Of a DNA stretch of 64,000 bases, positions 25,078 through 35,190 are shown piece after piece. The notes beneath the pieces are model-generated. The model did no database searches. It had not been told where the DNA came from and saw only the letters and a list, made by a program, of their open reading frames with translations. This DNA is from an uncultured Eubacteriales bacterium (GTDB lineage: Bacteria > Bacillota > Clostridia > Christensenellales > CAG-138). The stretch's first letter is position 1, and every line of letters begins with the position of its first letter. A program made the translations under genes and the position numbers. The stretch spans positions 1 to 64,000 of the forward strand of contig UQWD01000008.1 of the NCBI GenBank assembly GCA_900544555.1, given 5' to 3'.

Positions 25078-26220
<1,143 letters not shown>

Positions 26221-26233
26221 GGGAGGGATTATC

Positions 26234-27025
26234 ATGAAAATCGTTGTTTGCATTAAGCAGGTTCCCGATACGACGGAGGTTAAGCTTGACCCCGTGAAAG
26301 GGACGCTGATACGCGAGGGCGTGCCGAGCATTATCAACCCGGACGATAAGGCCGGGCTTGAGGCCGCGCTTAATATAAAGGAGCGGTGCGGAGGAACGGT
26401 AGCCGTGGTATCCATGGGCCCGGCACAAGCGGACGCCGCCCTCAGGGAAGCGCTGGCTATGGGCGCCGACGAGGCGTACCTGATAACGGACAGGGCTTTT
26501 GGCGGGGCCGACACGTGGGCGACATCGTGTACCATCGCCGCCGCTGTTGAGAAGATCGGATATGATCTGATTATAACGGGGCGGCAGGCGATTGACGGCG
26601 ATACCGCTCAGGTGGGGCCGCAGATAGCCGAACATCTTGGAATCCCTCAGGTCAGCTACGTGGAATCGATTGAGTCGGCAGAAGACGGGTGCCTTGTTGT
26701 GAGCCGCCAGTTTGAGGACAGGCGGCATATCCTTGAAGTAAAAACGCCCTGCCTGATGACGGCCCTGAGCGAACTGAACAAGCCGCGGTATATGAGCGTT
26801 TCCGGGGTATTTGACGCTTACAGGGAAAAGCAGGTTCAGATACTCACAATGAAGGAGCTGGAGGATGTTCTCGATCCTTCAAATATCGGTCTTTCAGGTT
26901 CGCCCACGCGCGTTAAGCAGAGCTTTACCAAGCAGCCCAAGGGCAAGGGTGAGAAGATTGAAACCGGACCCGACGAGGCTGTGGAGCGTATAGTAAATGA
27001 GCTTGCGGCCAGGAACATCATTTAG
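26234..27025 (+). CDS. etfB: Electron transfer flavoprotein beta subunit
   Basis: 263 residues. It starts MKIVVCIKQVPDTTEVKLDPVKGTL and shows GVPSIINPDDKAGLEAAL, then ADTWATSCTIAAAVEKI and DLIITGRQAIDGDTAQVGPQIAEHLGIPQ, the nucleotide/flavin-binding parts. It pairs with EtfA to carry electrons between acyl-CoA dehydrogenase and, in clostridial systems, NADH and ferredoxin. The II-NPDD sequence is of the type found in bifurcating Etfs, but bifurcation itself cannot be proven from this. It lies between acd and etfA. Confidence 0.95.
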   Translation: MKIVVCIKQVPDTTEVKLDPVKGTLIREGVPSIINPDDKAGLEAALNIKERCGGTVAVVSMGPAQADAALREALAMGADEAYLITDRAFGGADTWATSCTIAAAVEKIGYDLIITGRQAIDGDTAQVGPQIAEHLGIPQVSYVESIESAEDGCLVVSRQFEDRRHILEVKTPCLMTALSELNKPRYMSVSGVFDAYREKQVQILTMKELEDVLDPSNIGLSGSPTRVKQSFTKQPKGKGEKIETGPDEAVERIVNELAARNII

Positions 27026-27042
27026 CTAAGGAGTGTGTAAAA

Positions 27043-28050
27043 ATGAGCGGAAGCATTCTAGTGTTTGCTGAACAGCGGGACGGGGAGCTGCAAAAGGTTT
27101 CGCTTGAGCTGATAGGAAAAGCCAGGGAGCTGGCTGCCGCGCGGGGCCTGAAGGTTATCGCCGCCTTGTTCGGACACGGCGTTTTGGATAAGGCCGCGGA
27201 ACTCATCGCCTACGGCGCCGACGAGGTGCTGGCGGCCGATCACCCGATTCTGTCCGAATATATGACCGAGCCCTACGCAAAGGCGATGACGGACGCGATT
27301 AAGGCGGCCGAGCCTGAAATCGCGCTCTTTGGCGCGACCTCCATAGGCAGGGATCTGGCGCCGCGCGTGTCCGCCCGGATACATACCGGGCTGACGGCGG
27401 ACTGCACCAGGCTGGAGATTGACGCGGATACGGGCTTGCTTTTAATGACGCGCCCGGCGTTTGGCGGAAACATCATGGCGACTATCGTCTGCGCGCAGCA
27501 CCGGCCTCAGATGGCCACTGTACGCCCCGGCGTTATGAAAGCGCTTGAGAAGGATCCCGCGCGCGCCGGCGCGGTTACCCGGCTGGATACGGAATTTACG
27601 GAAGCGGACGCAAACGTGCGCATACGGCAGGTAGTACGGGGCGAAAAGAAGAGCGTTGACATAACCGGCGCGAAAATCCTGGTTTCCGGCGGGCGCGGGA
27701 TAGGCAAGGCCGAAAATTTTGATATTCTCAGGAAGCTGGCGGACGCGCTCGGCGGGGAGGTTTCATCATCCCGCGCAAATGTGGACGCCGGCTGGGCTCA
27801 GCGAGACAGGCAGGTGGGGCAGACCGGGAAAACCGTACATCCCAAGCTTTATATCGCCTGCGGGATCTCCGGCGCGATACAGCATCTGGCGGGCATGGAG
27901 GAATCCGACTATATTATCGCGATAAACAAAAACAACACCGCCCCGATTTTCGATGTTGCGGATCTGGGCGTCGTGGGCGACTTAAACGTTATCGTTCCCA
28001 AGCTCACGGAGGCGATCCGGAAGTATAAATCGGATAAGGCCGTAAACTGA
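27043..28050 (+). CDS. etfA: Electron transfer flavoprotein alpha subunit
   Basis: 335 residues. The C-terminal FAD domain is clear: ILVSGGRGIGKAENF, SSRANVDAGWAQRDRQVGQTGKTV, PKLYIACGISGAIQHLAGM and IIAINKNNTAPIFDVADLGVVGDL. No N-terminal ferredoxin-like extension is present, unlike some long clostridial EtfA proteins. It is the last gene of the acd-etfB-etfA unit and is followed by a probable terminator. It acts in the cytoplasm as a heterodimer with EtfB. Confidence 0.95.
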   Translation: MSGSILVFAEQRDGELQKVSLELIGKARELAAARGLKVIAALFGHGVLDKAAELIAYGADEVLAADHPILSEYMTEPYAKAMTDAIKAAEPEIALFGATSIGRDLAPRVSARIHTGLTADCTRLEIDADTGLLLMTRPAFGGNIMATIVCAQHRPQMATVRPGVMKALEKDPARAGAVTRLDTEFTEADANVRIRQVVRGEKKSVDITGAKILVSGGRGIGKAENFDILRKLADALGGEVSSSRANVDAGWAQRDRQVGQTGKTVHPKLYIACGISGAIQHLAGMEESDYIIAINKNNTAPIFDVADLGVVGDLNVIVPKLTEAIRKYKSDKAVN

Positions 28051-28559
28051 GCTGAAGCAGTCGGCGGGTAATTGTTGCGGGCGGGCTTAAAGGCCACGCC
28101 CGTGTTTTTTTATGCGCGATAAAACAACGCTGGAAGCGCAAACATTTTTGCCGGTTCCTATCAAGCGCTTGCGAACAGTGCGGGGCGGGCCCCCGTTATT
28201 TTATAGGAAGGGCTAATTTTTGCCGGCGAAGCTGTAATTAATATCAATGCTCTGCCTCGGGCGGCGCGTTTGTCGTAGCCGCACTGATGCAAAAAAGTTC
28301 TTTAATCATTTGCGTAGAATCGCGGCGGTAAGGAAAGGAATGCTATCGCCTGTTTAAATACTGTGTACCCGAAGGCATAACCATATACAATATCTGCATT
28401 TGCGTTTTATGAAATATTATGATAACTTTAAATAGTTGTATTGTAACGCCTATACACACAATGCGCGTATTTTGCTTAAAGCTTATACGGAAAAAACGGG
28501 CGCAAGCGGTGAGCATGCCCTCCGCTGCAATATAAAAATACCATCTAGGAGGTAAACCT
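28051..28559. other. Intergenic region after etfA, with terminator near 28082-28111
   Basis: CGGGC (28082-28086) pairs with GCCCG (28098-28102), followed by a run of seven T (28105-28111), a likely intrinsic terminator of etfA. The remaining 450 bp contain no open frame with a ribosome binding site and no structure that I recognise. The 3' part (28360-28550) is AT-rich and presumably carries the promoter of the small membrane protein. Confidence 0.6.
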
Positions 28560-28940
28560 ATGTCAAAATCCTCAACCCTGCTTAAGGTAGTAAGCATACT
28601 GCTAATCATCTTTGGCGCTATTTCCGCCGTCACCGGACTGCTTGGCGTTTTGGGTAGCGCGGCGATAACGGCGCTTGGCGCCGGCGGCCTTGGCGCGATC
28701 CTTATCGTCGTAACCATTATATCCTGCCTCATCGGAATTATTGAGATTATTGCGGGCGTAAAGGGCGTTAAAGGTACCAATATGGCGTCTTGTAAAAAAT
28801 GGGCTGTCGTAATTTTGGTCATCAGCGCGATTGGCCTGATACTTTCTATCATTGGCAGCTCGTTTAGCTGGATGACTATCGGCAGCCTTGTCTTGGCAAT
28901 ACTTTATTTCATAGGCGCGAATCAGGCGCAGGGAGCATAA
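28560..28940 (+). CDS. Small four-helix membrane protein, unknown
   Basis: 126 residues, start preceded by AGGAGGTAAACCT. Four hydrophobic helices are visible (about 9-30, 35-56 rich in Gly/Ala, 78-97, 100-118), with a short hydrophilic stretch GVKGVKGTNMASCKKWA between the second and third. It resembles other small clostridial membrane proteins of unknown role, and no catalytic residues are apparent. It appears to be a single-gene transcript: it is followed by a 10-bp hairpin (28951-28978), and the next gene is on the opposite strand. Confidence 0.75.
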   Translation: MSKSSTLLKVVSILLIIFGAISAVTGLLGVLGSAAITALGAGGLGAILIVVTIISCLIGIIEIIAGVKGVKGTNMASCKKWAVVILVISAIGLILSIIGSSFSWMTIGSLVLAILYFIGANQAQGA

Positions 28941-29508
28941 TAAATACGGAAGCGCGGCCATGGTATGCTGGCCGCGCTAACTATACTGTTTAGCTAACCG
29001 CAGATGAGAATTTAATACATATAAACACTAATTAAAGCCTCCTCTAATATTAAGCAATACGGATCTTAGGCCTTAAGGATTTTAATAAAGCACGCAGTGA
29101 AATATGGTAAAGTTTTTCTAAATCACAGTAAATAAGCGAATAATAGAACAAATCTCTGATGCTTAGATAAAGCTGTTTCGTAACCCGCTTAACAGTAATA
29201 CGGGCAAAAGGCGCTCCGCCTTTCACCCGTTACTAATTATGGATGCCCGCTAACCATTATAAAAGCAGGATATAATACTATATTATCAGCCGCAAAAACA
29301 AAGCGGCTTGATTAAAACGATCATCATACACGCGGCTTAATCGCATATAGCAGAATTACCTGGTTCTCAAGCCTTTGCCTTAGGCTGAATCGGCAACAGA
29401 ACCTCTCTTATGGCAAAGGTAGCTTAACTTTCACCTCGGTGTTCTCGATTGCCCCAGCCTAATAAATTCGATACCGGGAGAAACAAAAGCATACTTTAAA
29501 ACCGCTGT
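28941..29508. other. 568-bp intergenic region with three structured segments
   Basis: First, a perfect 10-bp hairpin AGCGCGGCCA/TGGCCGCGCT (28951-28960 with 28969-28978). Second, a long imperfect hairpin 29195-29236 built from AGTAA, CGGGC and AAAGGCG arms. Third, 29362-29460, where GGTTCT (29362-29367)/AGAACC (29398-29403) and GCCTTTGCC (29371-29379)/GGCAAAGGT (29412-29420) interleave as in a pseudoknot. No coding frame is convincing. The region lies between the small membrane protein (plus) and the 3' end of transketolase (minus), so parts could be 3' UTR structures. Confidence 0.5.
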
Positions 29509-31485
29509 TTACTCGCCGCGCATGACCGCGCGCGCAGCCTCGGCCACAGCTTCCGGCGTGAAGCCGTATTCCCGGAACAGCACGGGAGCGGGGGCGGACG
29601 CGCCGAAATGATCAATCGAGATTACTTTTCCGTCAAGCCCTGTAAACTCACTCCAGCCGAGCGGCGAGCCCGCTTCAACAGCTATGCGCGCGCGCACATT
29701 GCCGGGCAAAACGCTATCGCGGTATCCTTTATCCTGCATACTAAAAAGCGTAGGCGAGGGCATGCTGACAACGCGCGCCGCGCATCCCTTTTCGGATAGC
29801 ATTTCGGCGGCCTTAACAATAAGCTCCACCTCGGAACCCGACGCCATAAGAATAACATCCGGTTCGCCCAAAGAATCGCGAAGAATATAGCCGCCGCGGG
29901 CCGCGCCCCGGCCGGAGCCCGCGAGCTGCGGCAGGTTCTGGCGCGAGAGGGCGAATACGCTGGGGCAGCGCGATTCGAGCGCGGCCGAATAGCACGCAGC
30001 CGTCTCGCGCGCGTCTGCGGGCCTGAAAACCAGTACGCCGGGTATGGCTCGCAAAGAAGCCAAATGCTCGATGGGCTGATGGGTAGGCCCGTCCTCGCCG
30101 ACGCCTATGCTGTCGTGCGTGAGGATATACATTACGGGTAGCTTCATCAGGGCGGATAAGCGGAGAGCCGGCTTGAGGTAATCAGAAAATACCAGGAACG
30201 TCGCGCAATATGCGCGAAGCCCGCCATAAAGCGCCATGCCGTTGCACGCGGCGGCCATAGCGAACTCGCGTATGCCGAAATGGATATTGCGGCCTTCGGG
30301 ATGCTCCATGGAAAAATCGCCCTTGCCGTTCAGATAAGATTTGTTGGACGGCGCAAGATCGGCGGAGCCCCCGAACAGGTTGGGAAGGTTATTCGCGAGC
30401 ATGTTCAGAAGTTCGCCTGAGGACGCGCGCGTGGCCTGAGGGCCATTCGCCTGCCAGGCGTCAAGTTCCTGCTTTAAGCTCTCAGGCACTTCGGCTGAAA
30501 GCCATTTTTCCCACTGAGCATAAAGCTCGGGAAACTGCGCCTGATATCGCCTCATCATGGCGTTATAGCTTTCCTCCTCCTGCTGGTACTTAGGCAAAAA
30601 CGCGTTAAAATGCGCGTAAACATCGCTTGGGACTACGAATGGCTCGTGCTCCCAGCCCATGCTTTCGCGCATAAGCCGGATATTTTCCTCGCCAAGCGGC
30701 TCCCCATGCGCGCTGGCTTTACCCTCTTTTGCGGTGCCGTGCGCGATATTGGTGCTTACAATAATCAGCGTTGGACGCAGGGGTTCGTCCTTGGCGAGCG
30801 CAATCGCGGTGGAGACAGCGTTGATATCCTCGCCTTTATCCACGGTAATTACCTGCCAGTTAAGGGCGGTGAAGCGCGCGGCAACGTTCTCAGTAAAGGC
30901 GATATCCGTTTGCCCCTCAATCGTAATGCGGTTGCTGTCATAAAGCGCTATCAGCTTTGAAAGGCCCAGCGTACCCGCGAGAGAGGCGGCTTCGGCGGTA
31001 ACGCCCTCCATCATGCAGCCGTCGCCCATAAGCGTATAGGTGTAGTTATTCACTATTTCAAAGCCGGGGCGGTTGAAAACCGCGGCCATGTGCTTTTCGG
31101 CCATCGCCATGCCCACAGCCATCGCAAAGCCCTGCCCAAGCGGTCCGGTGGTTGCCTCGACGCCGGGCGTATGTCCATATTCCGGGTGGCCGGGAGTTTT
31201 GCTGCCCCATTGCCGGAACTGTTTGATATCGTCAATCGTCACATCGTAGCCGAACAGGTGCAGCAATGCATACTCGAGCATGGATGCGTGGCCGGCCGAA
31301 AGAATGAAACGGTCCCTACCGTACCAGCCGGGGTTTTTAGGGTTATGCTTCATCTGGCACCATAGCGCGTAGGCCATCGGCGCTGAGCCGATGGGCAGAC
31401 CGGGATGCCCGCTGTTGGCTTTTTGTATCGCGTCTGCGGCCAGTAAGCGTATGGCGTTGACAGCCCTTTGCTCAACTGCTTTCAT
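29509..31485 (-). CDS. tkt: Transketolase
   Basis: 658 residues, full length. The thiamine-diphosphate motif is [32 protein letters not shown]; other signatures are [19 protein letters not shown] near the N-terminus, [21 protein letters not shown] and the C-terminal domain [16 protein letters not shown]. It transfers two-carbon units in the pentose phosphate pathway. The ribosome binding site is AAAGGAGG. It is monocistronic as far as the window shows. The product feeds erythrose-4-phosphate, a precursor for the shikimate genes at 50.9-56.3 kb, although these are far away. Confidence 0.97.
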   Translation of the reverse strand: MKAVEQRAVNAIRLLAADAIQKANSGHPGLPIGSAPMAYALWCQMKHNPKNPGWYGRDRFILSAGHASMLEYALLHLFGYDVTIDDIKQFRQWGSKTPGHPEYGHTPGVEATTGPLGQGFAMAVGMAMAEKHMAAVFNRPGFEIVNNYTYTLMGDGCMMEGVTAEAASLAGTLGLSKLIALYDSNRITIEGQTDIAFTENVAARFTALNWQVITVDKGEDINAVSTAIALAKDEPLRPTLIIVSTNIAHGTAKEGKASAHGEPLGEENIRLMRESMGWEHEPFVVPSDVYAHFNAFLPKYQQEEESYNAMMRRYQAQFPELYAQWEKWLSAEVPESLKQELDAWQANGPQATRASSGELLNMLANNLPNLFGGSADLAPSNKSYLNGKGDFSMEHPEGRNIHFGIREFAMAAACNGMALYGGLRAYCATFLVFSDYLKPALRLSALMKLPVMYILTHDSIGVGEDGPTHQPIEHLASLRAIPGVLVFRPADARETAACYSAALESRCPSVFALSRQNLPQLAGSGRGAARGGYILRDSLGEPDVILMASGSEVELIVKAAEMLSEKGCAARVVSMPSPTLFSMQDKGYRDSVLPGNVRARIAVEAGSPLGWSEFTGLDGKVISIDHFGASAPAPVLFREYGFTPEAVAEAARAVMRGE

Positions 31486-31611
31486 ATTTCCTCCTTTAAC
31501 TGACGGAAAAATTCAATTTGCTATCTTATCATATCACAGCGCCTACAAGAATTAAAGCTTGTAAGCTCCCGCTTATTTGGCGAAGCTTTTTCATAATATT
31601 GAACTTTTGAA

Positions 31612-31639
31612 GTCACAACCCCAAACTTTTGCATAAGAT
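31612..31639 (+). promoter_or_regulatory. Possible mother-cell sigma (E/K) promoter of the LysM-GH18 gene
   Basis: GTCACAAC (31612-31619) and CATAAGAT (31632-31639), 12 bp apart, resemble the -35 and -10 of sporulation sigma-E/K promoters (CATA at the -10 being the most characteristic). The match is partial and the call depends on the spore-type product of the gene. Confidence 0.35.
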
Positions 31640-31660
31640 GGTGACAGGAGGGATGCCATT

Positions 31661-32947
31661 ATGCAGATTCATGTCGTACAATCCGGACAATCGCTATACT
31701 CTATCTCAAGGGCCTACGGCATTTCGGTTGCACAAATCGCCACGGCCAACCAGATTAACCCCGCGAATACGCTGGTCGTAGGCCAGGCGTTGGTGATTCC
31801 CATAACCGGGATGTATTATTTTGTACAGCCGGGAGATTCGCTCTTTACAATTGGAAGAAGATTCGGGATAAACCCCGTGCGGCTTGCGCAGATAAACGGG
31901 ATCAATATCAACACACCGATTCTGCTTGGTCAGCGCCTCTATATTCCGCCCCGGATGAAAAGGGAGATTGAAACCAACGCTTACGCAGAGGCGAACAACG
32001 GCGTTTTTTCGCAGTCGGTGCTCGCGTCGGCAATGGAGAACGCGCCGCTCCTCACTTACATCGCGCCGTTCAGCTTTGAGGCAAGGGCGGATGGAAGCCT
32101 TGCCACATTTGATGTATCTGAGCTCAAAAGCACAATCGCCGGAAGCGAGGCCGCTCTTATGATGGCCGTGACCAACCTTGAAAATGGTCGTTTCAGCGAC
32201 ACGCTGGGGCAGGCCATCCTTACCGACAGTGCGGTACAGGATACGCTGCTCGACAACATTATAGCAACCGCGCGTGAAGTCGGCTTTAAGGACGTGCATT
32301 TTGACTTTGAATACCTCAGGCCGGAGGATCGGGAAAATTACAACGCGTTCTTAAGAAAAGCGTCCGCCCGCCTCCATGAGGAGGGTCTTTTGATGTCCAC
32401 GGCGCTGGCCCCCAAAACAAGCGCGACGCAAACGGGGCCGTGGTATTCCGCGCACGATTATCGCGTACACGGGGAGGTTGCGGACTTTGTGGTGATTATG
32501 ACCTATGAATGGGGGTACAGCGCGGGGCCGCCCATGCCCGTTTCCCCGATTGGGCCGGTCAGGGAAGTCCTCCAATATGCGAAAACCGAAATCCCGGCGG
32601 AGAAGATTATGATGGGGCAAAACCTTTACGGGTATGATTGGACGCTGCCGTATGTACAGGGCGGAGAATATGCGCGCGCTTTAAGCCCGCAGGCTGCTAT
32701 CGATTTAGCACGCGAAAGGGGGGCCGTGATTGAGTACGACTATGAAGCCCAGGCGCCCTTTTTCCGTTATTGGGATTCGACACCAAAGGAACACATTGTT
32801 TGGTTTGAGGACGCCAGATCCATAAACGCGAAATTCGACCTGCTCATAGAATTGGGCCTTAGGGGAATAAGCTATTGGAAGCTTGGCCTGCCGTTCCCGC
32901 AGAACTGGCTGCTGCTCGAGGATCGGTTCAACATCATCAAGCGATAG
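31661..32947 (+). CDS. LysM-LysM-GH18 spore-type glycosidase (SleL/YaaH-like)
   Basis: 428 residues. Two LysM domains (1-48, MQIHVVQSGQSLYSISRAYG, and 52-98, YYFVQPGDSLFTIGRRFG) are followed by a GH18 domain with the catalytic DxxDxE-type strand as VHFDFEYLRPEDRENY near residue 211 and YWKLGLPFPQNWLL at the end. No signal peptide is present, as in SleL/YaaH, which is assembled into the spore coat from the mother cell. It would cleave N-acetylglucosamine linkages of cortex peptidoglycan fragments during germination. The start follows AGGAGGG. It is followed by structured element copy 3. Confidence 0.92.
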   Translation: MQIHVVQSGQSLYSISRAYGISVAQIATANQINPANTLVVGQALVIPITGMYYFVQPGDSLFTIGRRFGINPVRLAQINGININTPILLGQRLYIPPRMKREIETNAYAEANNGVFSQSVLASAMENAPLLTYIAPFSFEARADGSLATFDVSELKSTIAGSEAALMMAVTNLENGRFSDTLGQAILTDSAVQDTLLDNIIATAREVGFKDVHFDFEYLRPEDRENYNAFLRKASARLHEEGLLMSTALAPKTSATQTGPWYSAHDYRVHGEVADFVVIMTYEWGYSAGPPMPVSPIGPVREVLQYAKTEIPAEKIMMGQNLYGYDWTLPYVQGGEYARALSPQAAIDLARERGAVIEYDYEAQAPFFRYWDSTPKEHIVWFEDARSINAKFDLLIELGLRGISYWKLGLPFPQNWLLLEDRFNIIKR

Positions 32948-33020
32948 ATTCAGTCGAATAACAATCCTTGAAGGGTTTTGTGTTTTATACGAATTAGTGA
33001 ACGAGCCCAATGGCCTACCC

Positions 33021-33231
33021 GCGCTCCCGGTTAGCCGGGGGCGCGCCAGTGTGGATAAAGTGGCTGCGCCACGTTTTTCGAGTTAACACAAAGCGCTTTT
33101 ACATTGGCGCGGTCAGCGCCCCGTGCAAAGAAACCCTTGCTGCATAAGGCATTCCGAATCTGACGCACATATCGTCAGGTTCGGTTGAAAGCCTATGGGG
33201 GGGCGGCTCCGACCCTATCCCCGGTTTTTTT
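33021..33231 (+). repeat. Interspersed structured element, copy 3 (complete)
   Basis: Same order as copy 2: H0 CTCCCGG/CCGGGGG, CAGTGTG, H2 (here weakened at its 5' end), GAGTTAACAC, H1 region, CTTGC..GCAAG-like, AATCTGACG/CGTCAG and a G-rich/CCCC hairpin followed by eight T (33224-33231). It is flanked by an exact 23-bp direct repeat, CTCCCGGTTAGCCGGGGGCGC.. at 33024-33046 and again at 33247-33269. It follows the GH18 gene in the same direction. Confidence 0.8.
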
Positions 33232-33246
33232 TGACAGTCTGCCGCA

Positions 33247-33269
33247 CTCCCGGTTAGCCGGGGGCGCGC
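33247..33269 (+). repeat. Direct repeat partner of the H0 hairpin of copy 3
   Basis: Identical over 23 bp to 33024-33046 and 223 bp downstream of it. Both are hairpin-forming (CCCGG-TTA-GCCGGG). It may mark duplication or recombination around the structured element, or be the H0 of a further, lost copy. Confidence 0.75.
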
Positions 33270-33959
33270 GCAGGTTACGTATACGGCGCGCTGAATTGCG
33301 CAACTTCTTCCGCTTTTATATTCGGGCTTGTCGTGCGCCTTTATGAGCTTTCGCCGGCCGCCCGTTCAGCCATCTAGGTCGCGGCGATTAGCAACACGTC
33401 AAATGTGAAATCTAAAACCCTGATCAGCCCCATTGAACTTTATGCGGGTATTACTCAATGAGATAGCATTGAGGGGGAGGCGGAGCGCTCTAAAAATACA
33501 TGCGCTAAACCTTCCTCATAAACCGACCGATGCACGGGACGATAAACGCCGCCGACAACTGAAATGATAACATTCATGTTAAAAAAAATGATTCCTAATA
33601 TACATAAACCACATGAATATTTCGCTCCTTCCTCGGTTTTAAAATGGACGTTATAATAGCGCAATGCCGATGCGATAGACCTGGAAACCGGAAATTCTAC
33701 TTGAAAAGAGGTTATAAAGGGGCGATTACGCCAAATACACGGCTGTTGTAAATTACAGCTGCTTTTGAATCTAAAGCGGGGTGGTAAGAAGTAATACAAA
33801 TAATCAGATCACTTGTACAAAAACATGTTTATATGCTCTTGAACACAATGCGTTTATATGATAATTTATAAATGTATAAAATGCTGCGAAAGCGGTTTGA
33901 TAGTATGGCGCTGAAGGAAAGATATAGCGAATTTAGTATAAAAGACAGAGGCGATTAGT
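33270..33959. other. AT-rich intergenic region without recognised gene
   Basis: A hairpin TCAATG/CATTGA occurs around 33455-33475. A 114-codon frame on the minus strand (33455-33799) has no ribosome binding site, begins at a non-ATG codon and has no family features, so I do not call it. The base composition shifts to AT-rich from about 33400, as in the following lipoprotein gene. Confidence 0.5.
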
Positions 33960-34664
33960 ATGAAAAAAGTAATTAATATACTGCTCTTTTTGCTTATTCT
34001 TATCAGCCTAAACGGCTGCGATAGGCCCGAGTGTGAGGAATGGGGATTGGGTAAAAATGAAACTGCGCATGTCAGCCTTAGCAGGGATTACGATTGGTAC
34101 ATCGACCAGAAAAATACGAGTGACTATTCATATTATAACTGCGGCCCTTCCTGCGCCGTTATGGCGGCGAAGTGGGCGGATAAGGATTTCCCCCTATCCG
34201 TTGAGGATGCGAGGAAAACCTATTATAACGCTGACAACGGTTTTGAGTGGTATCTCTCATCTATTAAGTATTTTTTGTTTATAAATGATATCCCCAACGT
34301 TTTGAAATATAATATTTCTCACGAAGCGGTTATCGAATGCCTCGACGAGGGGAATATTATAATCGTTTGCTACAATACCAAAGATATTAGTTATAATCAT
34401 GAGCCGGAACTACGAACGGGTAAATTCTATCGCGGCCATTTCGGTCATTTCATGATTTTAAAAGGTTACCGCATAGTTGACAATAAGACTTTTTATGAAG
34501 TTTATGATCCGAACAGTTTAAACCGATTTTATGCAGACAATACGCCAAAGGGAAAGGACCGATATTATTTGTCAGATGAAGTTATCAAGGCTGCACGGAA
34601 CTGGGATCCAAATTATATTGTTGTTTCTCCAAAGACGACTCCTGATTCAGATGAGAAAGGCTAA
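33960..34664 (+). CDS. Lipoprotein with C39-like (papain-type) peptidase domain
   Basis: 234 residues. The signal peptide MKKVINILLFLLILISLNGC ends in a lipobox LNGC (Cys20). The mature part has YYNCGPSCAVMAAKW, the active-site cysteine motif of C39/C39_2 peptidases, and HFGHFMILKGYRIVDNKTFYEVYDPN, carrying the histidine and the Asp/Asn. It would be anchored on the outer face of the membrane. There is no ABC transporter or bacteriocin gene nearby, so leader-peptide processing is not indicated and the substrate is unknown. The gene is clearly AT-richer than its flanks, which suggests transfer. Confidence 0.8.
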   Translation: MKKVINILLFLLILISLNGCDRPECEEWGLGKNETAHVSLSRDYDWYIDQKNTSDYSYYNCGPSCAVMAAKWADKDFPLSVEDARKTYYNADNGFEWYLSSIKYFLFINDIPNVLKYNISHEAVIECLDEGNIIIVCYNTKDISYNHEPELRTGKFYRGHFGHFMILKGYRIVDNKTFYEVYDPNSLNRFYADNTPKGKDRYYLSDEVIKAARNWDPNYIVVSPKTTPDSDEKG

Positions 34665-35190
34665 AATCATGATATTAATCAACAGTTTGAGGATGGAAAG
34701 ATTTATATAATAGTTGGGAGTAATTGTTGCGGTTTACAATATGCTCAGGTAAAAAAGATCAAAGTGATTATTTCGTTTTTCTAATTATGGTATTATTATT
34801 TATTGGCTATCTTTATGCATCTATAATATTGATTATTTCCGGCGCTAATCCCCGCCTTTTACATTCCCGCTTTTTATGCTGCTATTTATTGAAATAATTA
34901 ACTCAAATAATATTTAATCCCTGATTTTTGCGTTCGTATTGTTTCTCATTTATTATGTTTTATCCTTAATGATAAAATATCCCGTGGCTAGGAGAAAAAA
35001 ACGAGTTAAGAAAAATACGCTCGTAAGACGCGGCATAAAAAGATTGCTCGGATTACGTTAAGAATATTATTTGTTGTATTGCGTTCTACGTACGAGAATC
35101 GGCACCGGCGGCATAGTAATTGATAATGAATACATCTTTAAAAATTAACGCATAATAGCAATAAATACAATTAAAGGTAGGTAGTGTATT
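34665..35190 (+). other. AT-rich region with fragments of membrane-protein frames
   Basis: Several short frames without ribosome binding sites code for hydrophobic segments: a frame from 34787 reading MVLLFIGYLYASIILIISG and stopping soon after, and a frame 34918-35061 (no ATG at its beginning) reading FAFVLFLIYYVLSLMIKYP and ending in a very basic tail. They look like pieces of one decayed small membrane protein broken by stops and frame changes. No other feature is evident. Confidence 0.4.
34918..35061 (+). pseudogene. Probable remnant of a small membrane protein gene
   Basis: An open frame after a stop codon, with one transmembrane segment (FAFVLFLIYYVLSLMI) and a basic C-terminus (ARRKKRVKKNTLVRRGIKRLLGLR). 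It has no start codon at the beginning and no ribosome binding site. The pattern hydrophobic helix plus dense positive charge is what one expects of a true protein tail, so it is more likely a broken gene than noise, but evidence is weak. Confidence 0.3.

Noticed and set aside
33455..33799. 114-codon frame on the minus strand
   Set aside because: There is no ATG/GTG start with a ribosome binding site, composition is irregular and no family feature is seen.
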